Source: Paragordius varius (taxonomy: Eukaryota; Nematomorpha). From it: a stretch of 64,000 nucleotides of DNA. The stretch spans positions 1,488,001 to 1,552,000 of the forward strand of contig OZ176058.1 of assembly GCA_964247055.1 (NCBI GenBank). Reading direction: 5' to 3'. Both the position numbers and the translations under genes were made by a program. Positions 26,372-39,805 of this stretch are shown one piece after another; position 1 is the first letter of the stretch; every line of letters begins with the position of its first letter. The notes beneath the pieces were generated by a model. The model had not been told where the DNA came from. It was given only the letters and a program-made list of their open reading frames with translations, and made no database searches.

Positions 26372-27489
26372 CACTAGTCGACAAATTTGGACATTTTAGC
26401 ACCACCACTCAAACTTTTAAATTATGACTAATTTCAGTGTTTTAAAACCGAATGTGAAAGAAATTTTGATCCCGCCAATCAGAATTTTGAAATATTATAG
26501 GTTTTTCAATTTTTCAAAAACAAGAGAAAATCGAGAGAAAATTAAATATAACTCTATAATAAAATGTTATTATATTATAAACTTAATATCATTTAATAAA
26601 GCGTTTTAAACTCTATCTTTTGAATATAAATATGTCATTTTCAGAGAGAAAAAAATAGTACGGACTTAAACGTCAAAATTTAGTCTTTTTCTTATAAGTG
26701 AATTTTAAATACGTATAAATTTTAAAAAAATACTAAAAAAGGCATTCTATGGTTTAAACCTTCGGCTTTTACATAGGCTATATTTTTTTTGTTAGTGTTC
26801 GTTCTTTCGAGTACTTATTAGGCTTTTTTTCTTGAGTTGGTTCTTACAAAAAAATCCTTTATTTATACCTAGTGGATATACATTATTTTTTAAAGTTATT
26901 GGTTGTTTTGTATTTCAAATCTCAGATGGATGTTGTGTAGCCACTTTTAGTAGAATTTACTATTATGGGATTGGACCATTTGTATTTACCTAATCGTTTT
27001 ATTCAATTTAATTGTAGAATTTATCTAACTTTATTCTGTGAATTGGTTAATTTGACATGGGGCTTATGTATAGTGTGATAGATCCGGGTGGCTGCACAAG
27101 CTCATATCCCTCAAGCGATCCAATTATGCCAGATATGGCAAAGATAACAATAAGTAATCGTAAAGCCCGATAAGAGAGACTTGCAAGCAAAATCCAAGCA
27201 AATTGAGATTTTTAATACTGCTCTTAGCTTGTTAAGTATCTTAATTAATGCCTAGAATTTTGTTATTCATGCATGGAATATTACTTGTATCGACTTGTTC
27301 GTTTGAATATTTAAACATATATACACGAGGAATGATTGTTATTTTTAAATTAAATACAAATTTAAAAATTAAATTTCGGAAAAATCCTATTGGTGGCCTC
27401 AATTTACTTTTTTGTTTTGGCCTTTCCATGCCATTAGGTATCAGAAAATGCAAAAATAATGGGGTGGTGCAAAACCTTGTTGAGCAGTG
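26372..27489. mobile_element. CACT-ended TIR element with TAA target duplication
   Basis: The 1,118-bp element has ends CACTAGTCGACAA (left) and, inverted, CACTGCTCAACAA (right), each followed within about 20 bases by a 'gcaccacc' block. TAA flanks both ends. The paralogous unit at 13,505-13,560 provides an uninterrupted site with a single copy, so the 3-bp duplication is supported inside the window. A 3-bp TWA duplication is typical of PIF/Harbinger, but these termini are not diagnostic. No convincing transposase is present, so it is probably non-autonomous. A related right end occurs at 57,573-57,740. Confidence 0.65.
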
Positions 27490-27492
27490 TAA

Positions 27493-27496
<4 letters not shown>

Positions 27497-27554
<58 letters not shown>
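27497..27554. repeat. (TA)n microsatellite
   Basis: About 29 TA dinucleotides directly adjoin the right end of the CACT-ended element. It accounts for a spurious Ile-Tyr repeat ORF. Confidence 0.9.
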
Positions 27555-27557
<3 letters not shown>

Positions 27558-27895
27558 CTAAATTTTAAATTTAAAAAACCCATATACTTTATGAATAATA
27601 TATAAAAAGTAATTATTAGTTGTATTTAAGAAAACAATATAATTTTAAATATTCAATCTGTTTGTATTAAAGCATCCACAACAAATGACCAAAAAGGTTA
27701 TATGGACTTAGTCAATAAATAGATGGCGGAGAAAAACTCGAATTTAAACAGTATAAAGATAAAAATGTTAAAATTTGGATATTTTTTGCATCTAAAAATG
27801 ATTACTTAAAAATGATTATTGTTGTCTTATTTTGTATAATTAATGAAAGTAAAAACATGACATAGCTATGAAGCACAAAAAGAGATCACCTACGT

Positions 27896-28449
27896 CATTA
27901 CCATTCTTATTTAGGTTCAGCCATTTATAAATAGCCAAAATTTTTTTACCTAAAATACGATAAATATACACAAATATTACCAAATAAATTAAACTATAGC
28001 GACAATATACGATTATAAATGGAAAAAAAATTTAAACTGATTAATTCGGAACATTTACTTCGTTCACAATCATACAATGGCTAAATGATAATAACACGAA
28101 TTTCTTCGAAATAAAACTTAAAATTTTTGTTGATTATATTTATCAGGATTATTTCGGTTTTAAGAGATTGATAAAATAAAATCTACATTTCATTAAATTT
28201 CTATAACATCTTTTGATTCATAGTAAATTTATAAAAGATAATATAATGATCGGAATAGAAATGCTGGTATAAACAGTCTTTCCGAACCAGAAGTTTTTTC
28301 ACTATATTTTTCTAAGATGATTGATATTTTTCTTTATAACAATAATTTTACAAGTTAAAAAACATTTTTTGTTAAATTGTATTTTTATCACTCGCGATAA
28401 TTTTGCTGCGCGACCCCAAATGGGGTCGCGACTAGTTTAAGAAGCCCTG
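27896..28449. mobile_element. hAT-like non-autonomous element, copy 2
   Basis: Inverted copy of 12,697-13,200, somewhat better preserved at one end, where the inverse of CAGGGCTTCTTAAACTAGTC closes the element next to 'ccatatagg' of the RT box. It carries the same GC palindrome (28,411-28,430). The left boundary, next to 'gagatcacctacgtc', is approximate. No ORF. Confidence 0.5.
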
Positions 28450-29774
28450 CCATATAGGATTTCTGTATGTAAATTTTGGTTTTAATTAATTATATTATTT
28501 TAATACAATTAAAATTCCTACTTAATACTTTATCAGCTTTTTTTGTTTTAGTTGACTTAGGCTACCCCAAGTATTTTAAAATTTAATATCTCATAAAATA
28601 TAGACATTCATGAAATATGAGCTGGTATAAAACAATATTATTGTTAGGAAAATGCCTGTATTAATCAATTTTGGATTATAAATGAATTTTCAATCTTTAT
28701 ATTATATTTAGTTTCAAAAATTTTGAATTATTTTGGATTTTTATTTAGTATTTATAATGCCAATTTAATATTTTAACGGTAATTTTGGGTGATTATCTTT
28801 ACGGTGTGCTTTAAACTATTAATATTTTTATAAACCCAATCCATGATAATAAATATAGCGCCAAAATCAAATAAGAATGTATCATGTGCAACCAAATATT
28901 TTCGTGGCTGCTTTGATAATTTTTGTTTATATTTGTGCCCGATTTTCGATGATATATCTTTTAAATTATCGTAATTTCGATTAATCTATTTTTGTATTCT
29001 AAACATTTTTTTAAAGCACCTCTGCGTAAGGAAAAGCGTTTTGAGCATCCCTTATTTTAGATCATATACTTAAAAAATAATTTAAATATATTAAAAATAT
29101 ACTATTTAAAACATTCATTAAAATGATCCAGGTTTGGGGTGTCGAACACTCGGTTCTCTAGATATTTTGTGCGATAGAAATGAAAACAAAATTTACACTA
29201 TTTACAAAATCTTGATGAAATTGATTTTTTGCAACAAATTTTAATTTAAATATAGCTAAAATTAATGTATGTATAAATTGTCCCTATATTCTTTTATAGA
29301 TTTATCTATATATTTCACAATAAACTAAACATATATTCAGTCTTATATTTTGCATAAAAACCGCTTCATTAAATCTATAGTTAAAAATATTTATTGGATC
29401 CGATTTTTATTGGGAAAAAAATTTGCCCATTTTCTCATCGGTTTTAATATTATAATAATGAATTTGAAAACATAAATTATAAGTTATATTTACCATGAAG
29501 ATAAAAATGTAAGAAATTGTTAAATAAATTTCAAAAACACCTATATAGTTTACGAAAAATATATAAAAAATAATTATTAGTTGTATTAATGACCAAAAAA
29601 TAACCTAAATGAATAAATAGATGGCAAAGAAATTTAAAAATATAATTATTCCTATATAAAGCAAATTAATGTTAAAATTTGGAGATAAATTGCATCTAAA
29701 TATGATTCCTTTAAAATGATCATTGTTGTCTTATTTTTTCATAAATAATGAAAGTAGAAATATGAAATAGCTAT

Positions 29775-29810
29775 GAAACGCAAAAACAGATCATCTGCAT
29801 ATAGGATTTC
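29775..29810 (-). pseudogene. relic RT box EILYADDLFLRF (type a)
   Basis: The minus strand reads E-I-L-Y-A-D-D-L-F-L-R-F. Codons are ATC, CTA, TAT, GCA, GAT, GAT, CTG. The frame is closed by stops outside the box. Confidence 0.6.
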
Positions 29811-31309
29811 TGTATGTAATTTTTGGCTTTTATAAATTGTATTTTTGAAAATACAATTAAAATTGCTACTTTTAACACTTAATTAGCTTTTCATTTTTTT
29901 GTTTTACTAAAGATTTAAGTACGTACAAGATAGTAAGTGCCTATTTTTATTGAATGTTTTCTCAAAAATTGGTACATACTATAGGGCACCTACTACCCAG
30001 AAGGTGCTTGATTTTATTCAGCAGGCCCCTTATATCTCTCTCGATATCTTTTTTTTGTTCAGATACATACTTTATTAATAAATAATCGCAAATAAAAATC
30101 AATTATGTAAATTTATTTTATTGTATATTAATGTCCTTAATTAACAACAAACTTTATAAATCAATAATTTATGATTTCATAAATATTAACCTGCCATCTA
30201 TTTATAAAATCGACCCCATTGGAACTTTATTACAATAGACGACATATTTTGCCACTTGAGTTTGTTTGCATTCTCTGATATTTACTATGCATTTAACAGT
30301 AAAACTTATATTAAAAATTATAATTCCATCAAAGAATTGAATAATTTTATTTTTATGATTATGCGCCGTTTTTTCTTTAAATACAATACAAATGCCCATT
30401 TTAATATATCATAATGAGTAATGAAATCTGAATTATTATATATTTACATCGATAGTTAATATTGGAGATAAGAAGCGACTAACCAGCGAAGCAAGAGCAT
30501 TTTTATTAATGAATATATTTTTTAACACAAGAATTTTTTGATTAAACACCAATTTTTTGCCTTTATAACATTCAATACAGCCATGTTTATTTTTTTTGTT
30601 TTTTTTAAATAAATTCCTATCAATGTTAAAGATTAGAAGGCTAACCAAATTTTTAAGACTAGAAATATAGTTTAAAATGTTCTTGATATTTTATAACCAT
30701 TGTGTAATATTACAGTTATAATTATGCATATTAATAACCTCTAGGTAAAATAATGATAATATTTTAAATAGTAAATTAAAAAGCCTTCAAAGTTTTTATT
30801 AAATTTTATGCTAAAGTAACCCTTATAATTATAAAAAATAAAAATTTATCTGAATTTTGAATTAGTTCTGCCAAAATTTTTGACTTTGTAAGGGCGGAAA
30901 ATTTTGACATAAACCCCAAATAACCTGTACATCAGATTGGTCTAACGCTCTTTCTAATGATATAAAATACATGGCTCCATATGCAATTTTCAAAATTTTG
31001 AGTTTAATGTTAAATTGGAGCCATAAATTTTCGATAAACCATAATAAAAAAAATTCTAGGTGTTGAATAATTTTTTTACAGATATACTATTTTATACTTT
31101 AATGAAATAATAAAAAGGATAGCACTTAAAGGTCAAATTTTTTTGTCGTGTTATTATGAAACGATTATAGCGCCCTTCCTTTACAAAAGTCAATGAAAAC
31201 AGGTCATATTTTTTTAAATAAAAAAATGGCTAGTTTTAATTTGTTTTGTCATTCGGTTCTAGTTTAGGTTCATTTCTCCTACACTTTCGAATTTAAGGTT
31301 TAAGTTTTG

Positions 31310-31311
<2 letters not shown>

Positions 31312-31342
<31 letters not shown>
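31312..31342. repeat. (TA)n microsatellite
   Basis: This is a TA run inside the type-c block. The sister block near 23,430 has only a short 'gtatatatatcc' there, so it expanded after duplication. Confidence 0.85.
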
Positions 31343-31344
<2 letters not shown>

Positions 31345-33081
31345 CTCCGATCTTTAATTAAGGCTAAAACATTATATGTCTCGTGTTTGCAATAAAAAAA
31401 CTTGAATATGCAAAACCATTGTGTAATAGACTGTTAAAAATTTATTATTTATGATGATCCTAAATTGAAGAGTAAAAAAAGAAGCCGCTAGACATGTCTA
31501 ATACTAAATACATGGTCGAAATACTAAATACCAAAATAAAATACTATGTTTGTATTGACCGAATATCCAAGCCCATGACAAGAAATAATCACTCACCACC
31601 TCCTAATCTTTTAGATCAATATGATCTAATTTAACCTGATCATACCCGATAGAAGGCCGAGAGCTCTTACAAAGCATATATGGTGTGCCAAAATGAAACC
31701 CTAAACTCCGTAATATTTTCTTTATGTCTGTCAGCTGTGCGCAGGCGAATTTTATAAGTTTTACATGTATAGTCGTTTTAATATAATAAAAAAGTAAAAC
31801 TCTAAACACTGTATCTAATATATGGATGTCCAATCAAATGAGGTAAAGACTGAATTTAAAAAAATATTTATAGCCTTTTTATTTTTATTTTTTTAATTCC
31901 TACAATTATATATCGATATGGCTTTTGCCTGATATTACACGTTTCTATTTTAAAATTATTGTTTAAATTTTTTTAATGATACCTCCAGTTTTTTATCGTT
32001 ATATCGTGATTACCTTAAGTTTCTGTTCAAAGTCTGTATTTATTAATTATGTTGATAGCATCCATGAAGGAGAGATTGATAAGCCTTAAATGGCCAACTT
32101 CTGATGTAGTATAATCAGTTTTAAATTTAACATTGATAAATTTTCATAAATTCTTTTGCCAAATACTAGAGGTGTGTTGAAATTTATTGCGTTAATTTTT
32201 TTATACACACCACATGATTGACAAGGTACTTATTATATTCTAATGAATGTGATAGAATTAAACACTTAACACTTTGATTCAAAATGGAGCATTTAAATAC
32301 CCCAGGCAAAATTTATTTAATATTTTTAAAAAACAGAAGGAAACGGTCCCATTTTAAATTTATGCTTCTATCCTAATAAAAATTATATGAATAAGCTAAG
32401 ATATAAAAGTTCGTTTTGATAAAAAAAGTTCCATGTCAAACTACTTCGACGCCATTTTTATTTTGTATTTGCAAAATATCGTGTTCATTTACATTTCAAG
32501 GCATAATTAAAGTAAATTTATTTAAATTTGAAATAGAAAAAGTGGTTTATTTTTATAATTATTCATTTAATGCACACAGGTCACGTTGGATTAATTTTCA
32601 CCTTTAGGTTCCCTAAAAAAAGTAATATTAAGTATTTTTCAATAAAGTTGTTCATATATTCCGGTTTATAATGTTATATAAGTGCAAAATTTTGACCTGG
32701 TTTCGATTCCTATTTTTTTAAATATTTAATTTTTAACTGGCCTGGGGAATCCAATTACCACATTTAGAATCGAATGACTGAAATGAATGTGTTGTATCTA
32801 AGTGTTAAATAAAACAATATTGGTATTTTAAACGTTTTAGTTTTCAATTAACTACGGCAGTAAGACTGTAAAAATAGGCATAAAAAATTTAAAACTTAAT
32901 AAATTGTTATTGGTACCATACTCTACTGAAATTAGGTTTAATTTTTAGAGTAAATCGCTTATAAGATGGGTGGATATAATATAAAATTCCAAATAAAGAG
33001 AAAAGTTTTGACAAAATAAAGTGATCATATCAAATGCATTTATTCAAAATATAATTAATAGCCAAAAATTACATATCCTAA

Positions 33082-33126
33082 GAAATGTTGTACGCAGACG
33101 ATCTGTCCGTTTTATTCGATAACTAT
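33082..33126 (+). pseudogene. relic RT box EMLYADDLSVLFDNY (type c)
   Basis: Fifteen codons read E-M-L-Y-A-D-D-L-S-V-L-F-D-N-Y, the clearest type-c box. It differs from 24,617-24,661 by I to V and K to N only. Confidence 0.65.
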
Positions 33127-33309
33127 GTCAAATTATATATTAATTTATGTATATGACTCGAAAATGAGAATTTTTTTAATAATTAATATTTTAATGCCAA
33201 TAATTCCCTAATGTTACAGTAAATATTTATTAAATCAAAATAAGTATATCTAACTCGATTATAACCCACCATCTATATATTGATATTGTCCCATGATAAA
33301 TTTTTTTGT

Positions 33310-34690
33310 CATTTTTAATATTAGATTATGATATTTCTCATCAAATCCGTCATTACCGTTATAAAGTTTTAAATTAAATATACCAAAATGATATTATTTT
33401 TATTAAAAGGTAAAAACACTTTTAATTTCTATAAAAAGTTAGCTTAATATAACCATTTGTATCATATTTTATATTTTTTTGGAAATAATGTTTTTCTTTA
33501 ACATTCATGAACCATAAGCCGATATTAGACAATAAAATGATTGGAAAAACCCTGCATAAAAGCGTCAATATAATTTTGGATTATAAATGAATTTTCAATC
33601 CTTTATCATATTTAGTTTCAAAAATTTTGAATTAATTTGGATATTATAGTAATATGAATGCCAACTGATTTTTAACATTAATATTTAATTTTGGGTGATT
33701 ACTAATCGAAATTTGTATAATCCCAATTCGGGAAGATAAAGATATAACCAAAATCAGAAAAATGTATGCGTCTAACACAAATATTTTCGCGGATTCTTTC
33801 ATAATTTTTGGTTTCTTCATTTGTATCCAATTTTTGATAAAATATCTTTAATCCTAAATTTTTATTGATAACCAATTTTCAATTTTCTAACATTTGTTAG
33901 AGTACTTTTGTGTACCGAAAAGCGTATATACTCATATTTTAATCCATTAAAAATATATAATTTACGCCATTGAATTGATCTAAGTCAAGGGTGTCGAACA
34001 CTCGGGCCTCTAGACATTTTGTGCGATAGAAAAATGAATACAAATGCCATTGACAAAATCTTGATGAAATTGATAGTTTTGCGACAAATTCTAATTCAAA
34101 TATAGGGAAATTAATGTATGGATAAATTTTGTCTCTATATTCATATATTTTTTGTCTATATCTATAGTTCACAATAAACCAAACATATATTTAGTCTTAT
34201 TATCTCCAAAAAGACCACTTCATTTGAAATCTATCGTAAAAATATTTATTGGATTGAGTTGTTGTTGGTAAAAAAATTTGCTTATGGTTCTCATCGGTTT
34301 TATTATTATAATAATGAATTTGAAAAAAATATTAAATAATTCAAAAAATATATGAATCGGCTTTTTTCGCTAATTGATAGTAGATTTCTTACGTCGAATT
34401 ATTAATTTAAAAAATAAGAAAAAATATAAAAATATTCATAGGTAAATTTTTTTCACCTTATTATTTAAATTAAAGCAGTTATTTAATTTTGTACATTTTA
34501 TTTTTATAATAAAAACTATGGCTGGCATAAGTCAATTCGGTATATAAGCCTTAAGTGTATATCAAAAGTTTTAATACTATATAATGAAAATTTTGAAATA
34601 TCTATTTTTTGAGAGTAAATATGATGTAAAGTATATTATTAATAATATGTTTAAGAGCAGACATTTTCAAATGACAATCCCCATATTTTA
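33310..34690 (+). repeat. type-a unit fragment, direct copy of 24,830-26,360
   Basis: Shared blocks include 'catcaaatccgtcattacc' (33,343), 'gtgtcgaacactcgggcctc' (33,991), 'ttctcatcggtttt' (34,290), 'atggctggcataagtcaatt' (34,518) and 'agcagacattttcaaatgac' (34,657). It also provides the uninterrupted counterpart of the LTR element's insertion site (33,310-33,345). No ORF worth calling. Confidence 0.65.
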
Positions 34691-34924
34691 TTTTAAGTAA
34701 TCAACCTATTTGTATTCAAGCAGTTCAAAACAAATGACCAAAAATTTTTTATCATGAAACTTAATCAATAAATAGATGGCGGACAAATTTGAATTAAAGA
34801 AAAATATTAAAAATTTATAAGAATAGTTATTTGGCGATAATTTGCATCTATATATGATTCCTTTAGATAATCATTGTTGTCTTATTTTGAATAATTAATG
34901 AAAATAGAAATATGAAATAGCTAT

Positions 34925-34960
34925 GAAGCACAAAAACAGATCATCGGCATATAGGATTTC
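34925..34960 (-). pseudogene. relic RT box EILYADDLFLCF (type a)
   Basis: The minus strand reads E-I-L-Y-A-D-D-L-F-L-C-F with Ala as GCC. Flanking 'gtatgtaatttttggctt' is shared with the boxes at 29,810 and 36,658. Confidence 0.6.
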
Positions 34961-36625
34961 TGTATGTAATTTTTGGCTTCAATAAATTATATTTTTATTT
35001 AAAATACAATGAAAATTGATTAACCTTCCATTTGTTTTACTTTACGTTTAGGCTTATTGTTAGGAAAATGCCTGTATTAAAACGTCAATATAAATTGAAA
35101 TTATAAATAAATTTTCAATCTCTAGATTATATTTAGGTACAAAATATTTTAATTATTTTGGATTATTATTTAGTAATATTAATGCTATAATTTTGTAATG
35201 TTAATATATATTTTGGTTGATTATGTTTACGGTGTGCTTTAAACATTTAGAATATTTTTATAAACCCAATCTGAGCCAGTATTTTCGCGGCTGCTTTGAT
35301 AGTTTTGAGTTTTTTTATTAGGTTGTCGGCAATTTTGGATGACATCTTTTAAATAATTGTAAATTTAACATTTGTTACAGCACTTTTGCGTACCGTTGAA
35401 CATCCTTCTTTTAAACCATATACTTAAAATTTTTTAAAATATATAATATATCGCATTCATCGTAATGATTCAAGTCAGGGGTGTCGAACACTCTGCCCTC
35501 TACATATTTTGTGCGATAGCGAAATGAATACAGAATTTTAGCCATTTACAAAATCTTGATGAAATTGATTTTTTGCTACAAATTTTAATTCCAATATAGG
35601 GAAAATTAGTATGGATATTGTGTCCCTATATTCTACTTTTTAGCTATATTTATACATTTAACAATAAACTAAACATATATTTAGTGTTATTTTTTGCGAA
35701 AATAACCGCTTCCTCAAAATCTATAGCATATATATTTATTGGATCGAGGTTTTATGGAAAATTTTGCCCATGGTTCTCATCGGTATTAATATTCTAATAA
35801 TGAAACATAAATTATAAGTTATATATATACCATGAAGATAATGTAAATTGTTGAATAAAAATATTAAATAATGTAAAAAATAAATAGGCTTTTTCCCAAA
35901 TCGATAGTTAATTTCTTCCGTGAATTATTTTTATTTGTAAAATTTTATATTAGTTTAAAAACTAAGAAAAAATATAAAATTATTCTTTGGTAAATTTTTT
36001 CACTTTATTACTTAAATTAAAGCAGTTAAAAATTTAATTTTGTACATTTTCATTTTTATAATTAAAACTATGGCTGGTATAAGTTAACTCCGTATATAAG
36101 TCTTAAGTGTAAATCAAATTAAGGTTCAATTTTAAAAAAAAATTAGAAATATCTATTTTTTGAGAGTTAGTATGATGCAAAGCATATTATTGATAATATG
36201 TTAAAGAGCAGGCATTTTCGAATGACAATCCTTATATTTTAATGCGGTTTATGGTTGAATGTATAAGAAAATAAGTATTATTTTGAAAATAATTATATAT
36301 ATTTGTTAAAATGTTAATTTTAAAGACCGAATTACTTTACAGAATATATAAAATGTATTTATTATATGAATTTAAGAAAACAAAATATTTTAAATAATCA
36401 TTTGTATTCAAAGCAGTCAAAAACACATGGCCAAAAAAGCTATACCATAAATGTTATTCAATAAATAGATGGCGGAAATATTTAAAATTTTAGTACAGTG
36501 AATAAATTATACATATTAATGTTAAAATTTAGAGATAATTTGCATCTAAATATGATTACTTTAAAATGATCATTGTAGTCTTATTTGTATAATTAATGAA
36601 AGTAAAAATATGATATATCAATAAA

Positions 36626-36658
36626 GCACAAAAAGCGATCATCTGCATATAGGATTTT
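36626..36658 (-). pseudogene. relic RT box KILYADDRFLC (type a)
   Basis: The minus strand reads K-I-L-Y-A-D-D-R-F-L-C, with two changes from the type-a consensus outside the YADD core. Confidence 0.55.
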
Positions 36659-37900
36659 TGTATGTAATTTTTGGCTTTAATAAATTATATTTTTATGAAA
36701 AATTCAATAAAATTGCTACTTAACACTTCATTAGTTTTTTACTTTTTTGTGTTAGTTTACCTTTTGCGGTACACCAAGTCCATTTAAAATTACAAATCTA
36801 TACATTTATAAACCTAGAGCCGATATAGAACAATATTATTGTTAGGAAATGCCTGTTAAAACCTCAAAATAATTTTTAATTATAAATGAATTTTCAATCT
36901 ATATATTATATTTGGAGTCAAAAAATTTGATTTTTGTATTTTTATTTAGTAATATTATTGCCAATATAATTTTAATACCTTAATATATAATTTTGGATGA
37001 TTATGTTTATTGGTGTGCTTTAAACTTTTAATTTATATATTATTTTTAGCCCAATCCGATATGATAAAGATAGCGCCAAAATCAAAATATATTGTATCGT
37101 GTCCAACACAAATATTTTCGCGGCTGCTTAGATAATTTTTGGTTTTTTATTTAGTTAATGATTAATTCATACGATATATCTTTTAAACAGTCGTAAATTT
37201 TATGTTATAGATTTTTTTGTAAACATTTTTTACAGCTTTTTGCGTATGAAAAAATGTGTTAACCTCCCTCTTTTAAACCATATACTTAAAATAATTTAGA
37301 TATAATATAACGGATTCATTAAGATGATCCAAGGCAGCGGCCCACACCGGGCATCAAGATATTTTGTGTGGCCTACTTGAATTCCGAAATTTAGAGAGAA
37401 ATAAATACAAAATTTTCCTTATTTAAAAATTGATGATATTGATTTTTTAAACATATTTACCAAATAATGTTTTGCAAATTTTGGCGAATTAGGAAAAATA
37501 ATTATAATGTATTGTCTAAAGGTGTCCCTATTTTCATAAATTTTTCGCTTATATCTAATTTCTCAAAAAACCAAATATAAACTTAATTTTTTGTGTTCGC
37601 TTTCTTTGAAGTGAATTTTTTAATATTTAATGATTTTAGTATTGTTGTGAAAAAAAATATGCCCCCAAATCTCATCGGATATTTTAATAATTACATTGAA
37701 AAAATAAACTTAAGTTAAAATAAAAAATTAATAAAATATAAAATAATGCAAAAAAAGCAATAAAAAAGCTTTTTTGCAAAAGAGATAGATATCTAATTTT
37801 TTTATTAATTTAAAAAGTAAAAAAAATCACAATAATATTTTTTAATGTTTTTTGGCATTATTACTTAAATAAAAGCAGTTTTTACATAGGTAACTTCAGA

Positions 37901-37911
37901 TTATATATATT

Positions 37912-37936
<25 letters not shown>
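37901..37936. repeat. (TA)n microsatellite
   Basis: TA-rich run, mirror partner of 11,446-11,484. Confidence 0.8.
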
Positions 37937-37943
<7 letters not shown>

Positions 37944-39491
37944 TATGATTCAAAATATATTATTAGTAATTAAAATTATAATTTTATGCAATTTTTTTAA
38001 GGTACAAGAATCGGGCATTTTCTTTTACTCCGGCTCATGGTTATGTAAAAGCAAATAAGCATTAAACTATTGATTAATTATTGCGGAAACATTAATGTTA
38101 AAAAACCTTCATTTTTAATTTTACAAATATCCAACAACGAGCTAAAAATATATTATATTTTAGGTATAGTGGAATTAGCGTATATAAAATGATAAAATTA
38201 ATGATTGGATTTAATGGTAATTAATCCATTGTATTTGATGATTTCAAAACAAATGACCAAAATTTTTTATATCGTAATTTAAGTAATAAATAGATGACGG
38301 AAATAAAAATACCAAAAAAATATTTTAATGACTTGATATAATTCCAAAATGATAATTATTATGTTATTTTATATAATTTATATTACAGTAGAAATATGAA
38401 ATAACTATGAAACACTTAAGATAAATTTAGTTGTCTTATAGTGTTTCAATATTTAATTTTTGCCTTAAATAAATTATATTTTATTTAAAAAACAATTAAG
38501 ATTTGTAGTTAACAATTCATTAGCTTTTCACTTTTTTGTCTTACTTTACCTTTCCAAGAAATTTATACGCCAAGCCCTTTTAAAATTTAATATCTTATAA
38601 AATGAATTTGGCCTTATAAACCAAATTTAAAATGAATCTTTGTTTTATATGCACGATACAAAAATATAAAAAAAAAGTCAAATCCTAATATCCTCATCTC
38701 AAACTTTTGTCTCGCAACATTTTTTTGGTTTAAATTATTTAGAATCGCTAATACAACAGACTAAATGTATATTATGGTTAGAATATGTAAATTGAATTAA
38801 AACGCTTTTTTTAAAAAAATTCGAATTAATTTTTGTTTTCACTATAATAATCATTCACTGCCGTATTTTAAAATATGAAAAATTAAAGATACAGTAAAAA
38901 TATTATACAGATCAACGTATATACATAAATTTTTTATAATTTTGATTGTTTATTTATAGCTTATCAATATTGAACCAACTTTTTGGGAAAGAAACGTATT
39001 AGGAGCATACATTTTTTATTTATCTTACCTATATTTTTGATATATAAGAATGGAAAATTTCGCTCACTCTTTGGTAAAGATCCACCTTATGAAAAGCACC
39101 TTTTGAGAAAATATGATTAAAATTGATTATCTAGGATATGCCACAAAAACACTTTTTCCATAATGCGATCATAATCAAGGTAAGTGTTCCATGCCTAGCA
39201 TACCCAGGCAAATTACGTTTTATGAATCCTTTGTCAGTCGCAAAATAGAATCCTAAATGGCCAAAAGAACCTAAATATGAGAGATGAATATTATCCATCT
39301 CAAGAAATTTTTTTTTACCTATTTTACTACTTTATATATATATAAAATTTTATAATACTTTGAATATCAAGAAATTTTTGAAAAAGTGTCGCTTACACGA
39401 ATTCAGTAATTATTTTTTTAATCTCCGAACTGGGCTTGAGCGATGTTAATATAAATTTTATAAAACAGTTGTCCGAATATTTTGATGAAAA

Positions 39492-39498
<7 letters not shown>

Positions 39499-39538
<40 letters not shown>
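39499..39538. repeat. (TA)n microsatellite
   Basis: Pure TA run inside the IR-2 right arm. The left arm near 9,340 has only a short 'gtatatatattcat' at the matching place. Confidence 0.85.
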
Positions 39539-39540
<2 letters not shown>

Positions 39541-39805
39541 GCCACTAGATTATTGGACGAATGCGAAAATACACCTTATGTATAAATGGGCATAAGATTT
39601 AAAAATATATTACTTTTATTTATGCCCTTTTTAATGCAGATTAGTTAATATAAATATACTGATAAGCCAATATTTTAAAAAATTCTAATTGAGTAAATAA
39701 TTGATAGTTTTTAGTTAATTATTGACAGATATATCCAATAATTATTTTTTCACTTTTTACTTTTATTAGCAACTATTGCCATTTATACTATCTATCATAT
39801 AATTT

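Larger units (their letters stand above)
27590..30030 (-). repeat. two type-a units in tandem, minus orientation
   Basis: Landmarks recur in the same order twice: 'caataaatagatggcgg' at 27,714 and 'gaataaatagatggcaaag' at 29,609, each followed by the RT box and its 'gtatgtaatttttggctt' flank. The first YADD box is interrupted by the hAT-like insertion and the second is intact at 29,775-29,810. The unit spacing without the insertion is about 1.3 kb. 27,590-29,470 also forms the right arm of IR-3. Confidence 0.7.
30040..33310 (+). repeat. type-c repeat block, plus orientation, second copy
   Basis: Direct copy of 22,060-24,830, offset about 7.9 kb for most of its length and 8.45 kb at the RT box. 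The change in offset comes from extra sequence at about 32,270-32,830. That extra piece resembles 10,240-10,820 ('aaacggtccca', 'actacttcgacgccatttt', 'ggcctgggg.atccaa'). Two minus-strand ORFs of 65 and 70 codons at 30,202-30,648 are not preserved in the sister copy. Confidence 0.7.

Noticed and set aside
27248-27568. 106-codon ORF ending in an Ile-Tyr repeat
   Set aside because: Its second part is the TA microsatellite and its first part is the inverted-repeat end of the CACT-ended element. Not a gene.
30202-30648. Two minus-strand ORFs of 65 and 70 codons in the type-c block
   Set aside because: The sister blocks at 22.3-22.7 kb and 3.6-4.0 kb do not keep these frames, and no domain is recognisable.
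34690-38600. Telomeric retroelement array
   Set aside because: Head-to-tail order fits, but units also occur in inverse orientation, and there are no telomeric short repeats or poly(A) junctions between units. Kept only as one possible explanation in the findings.
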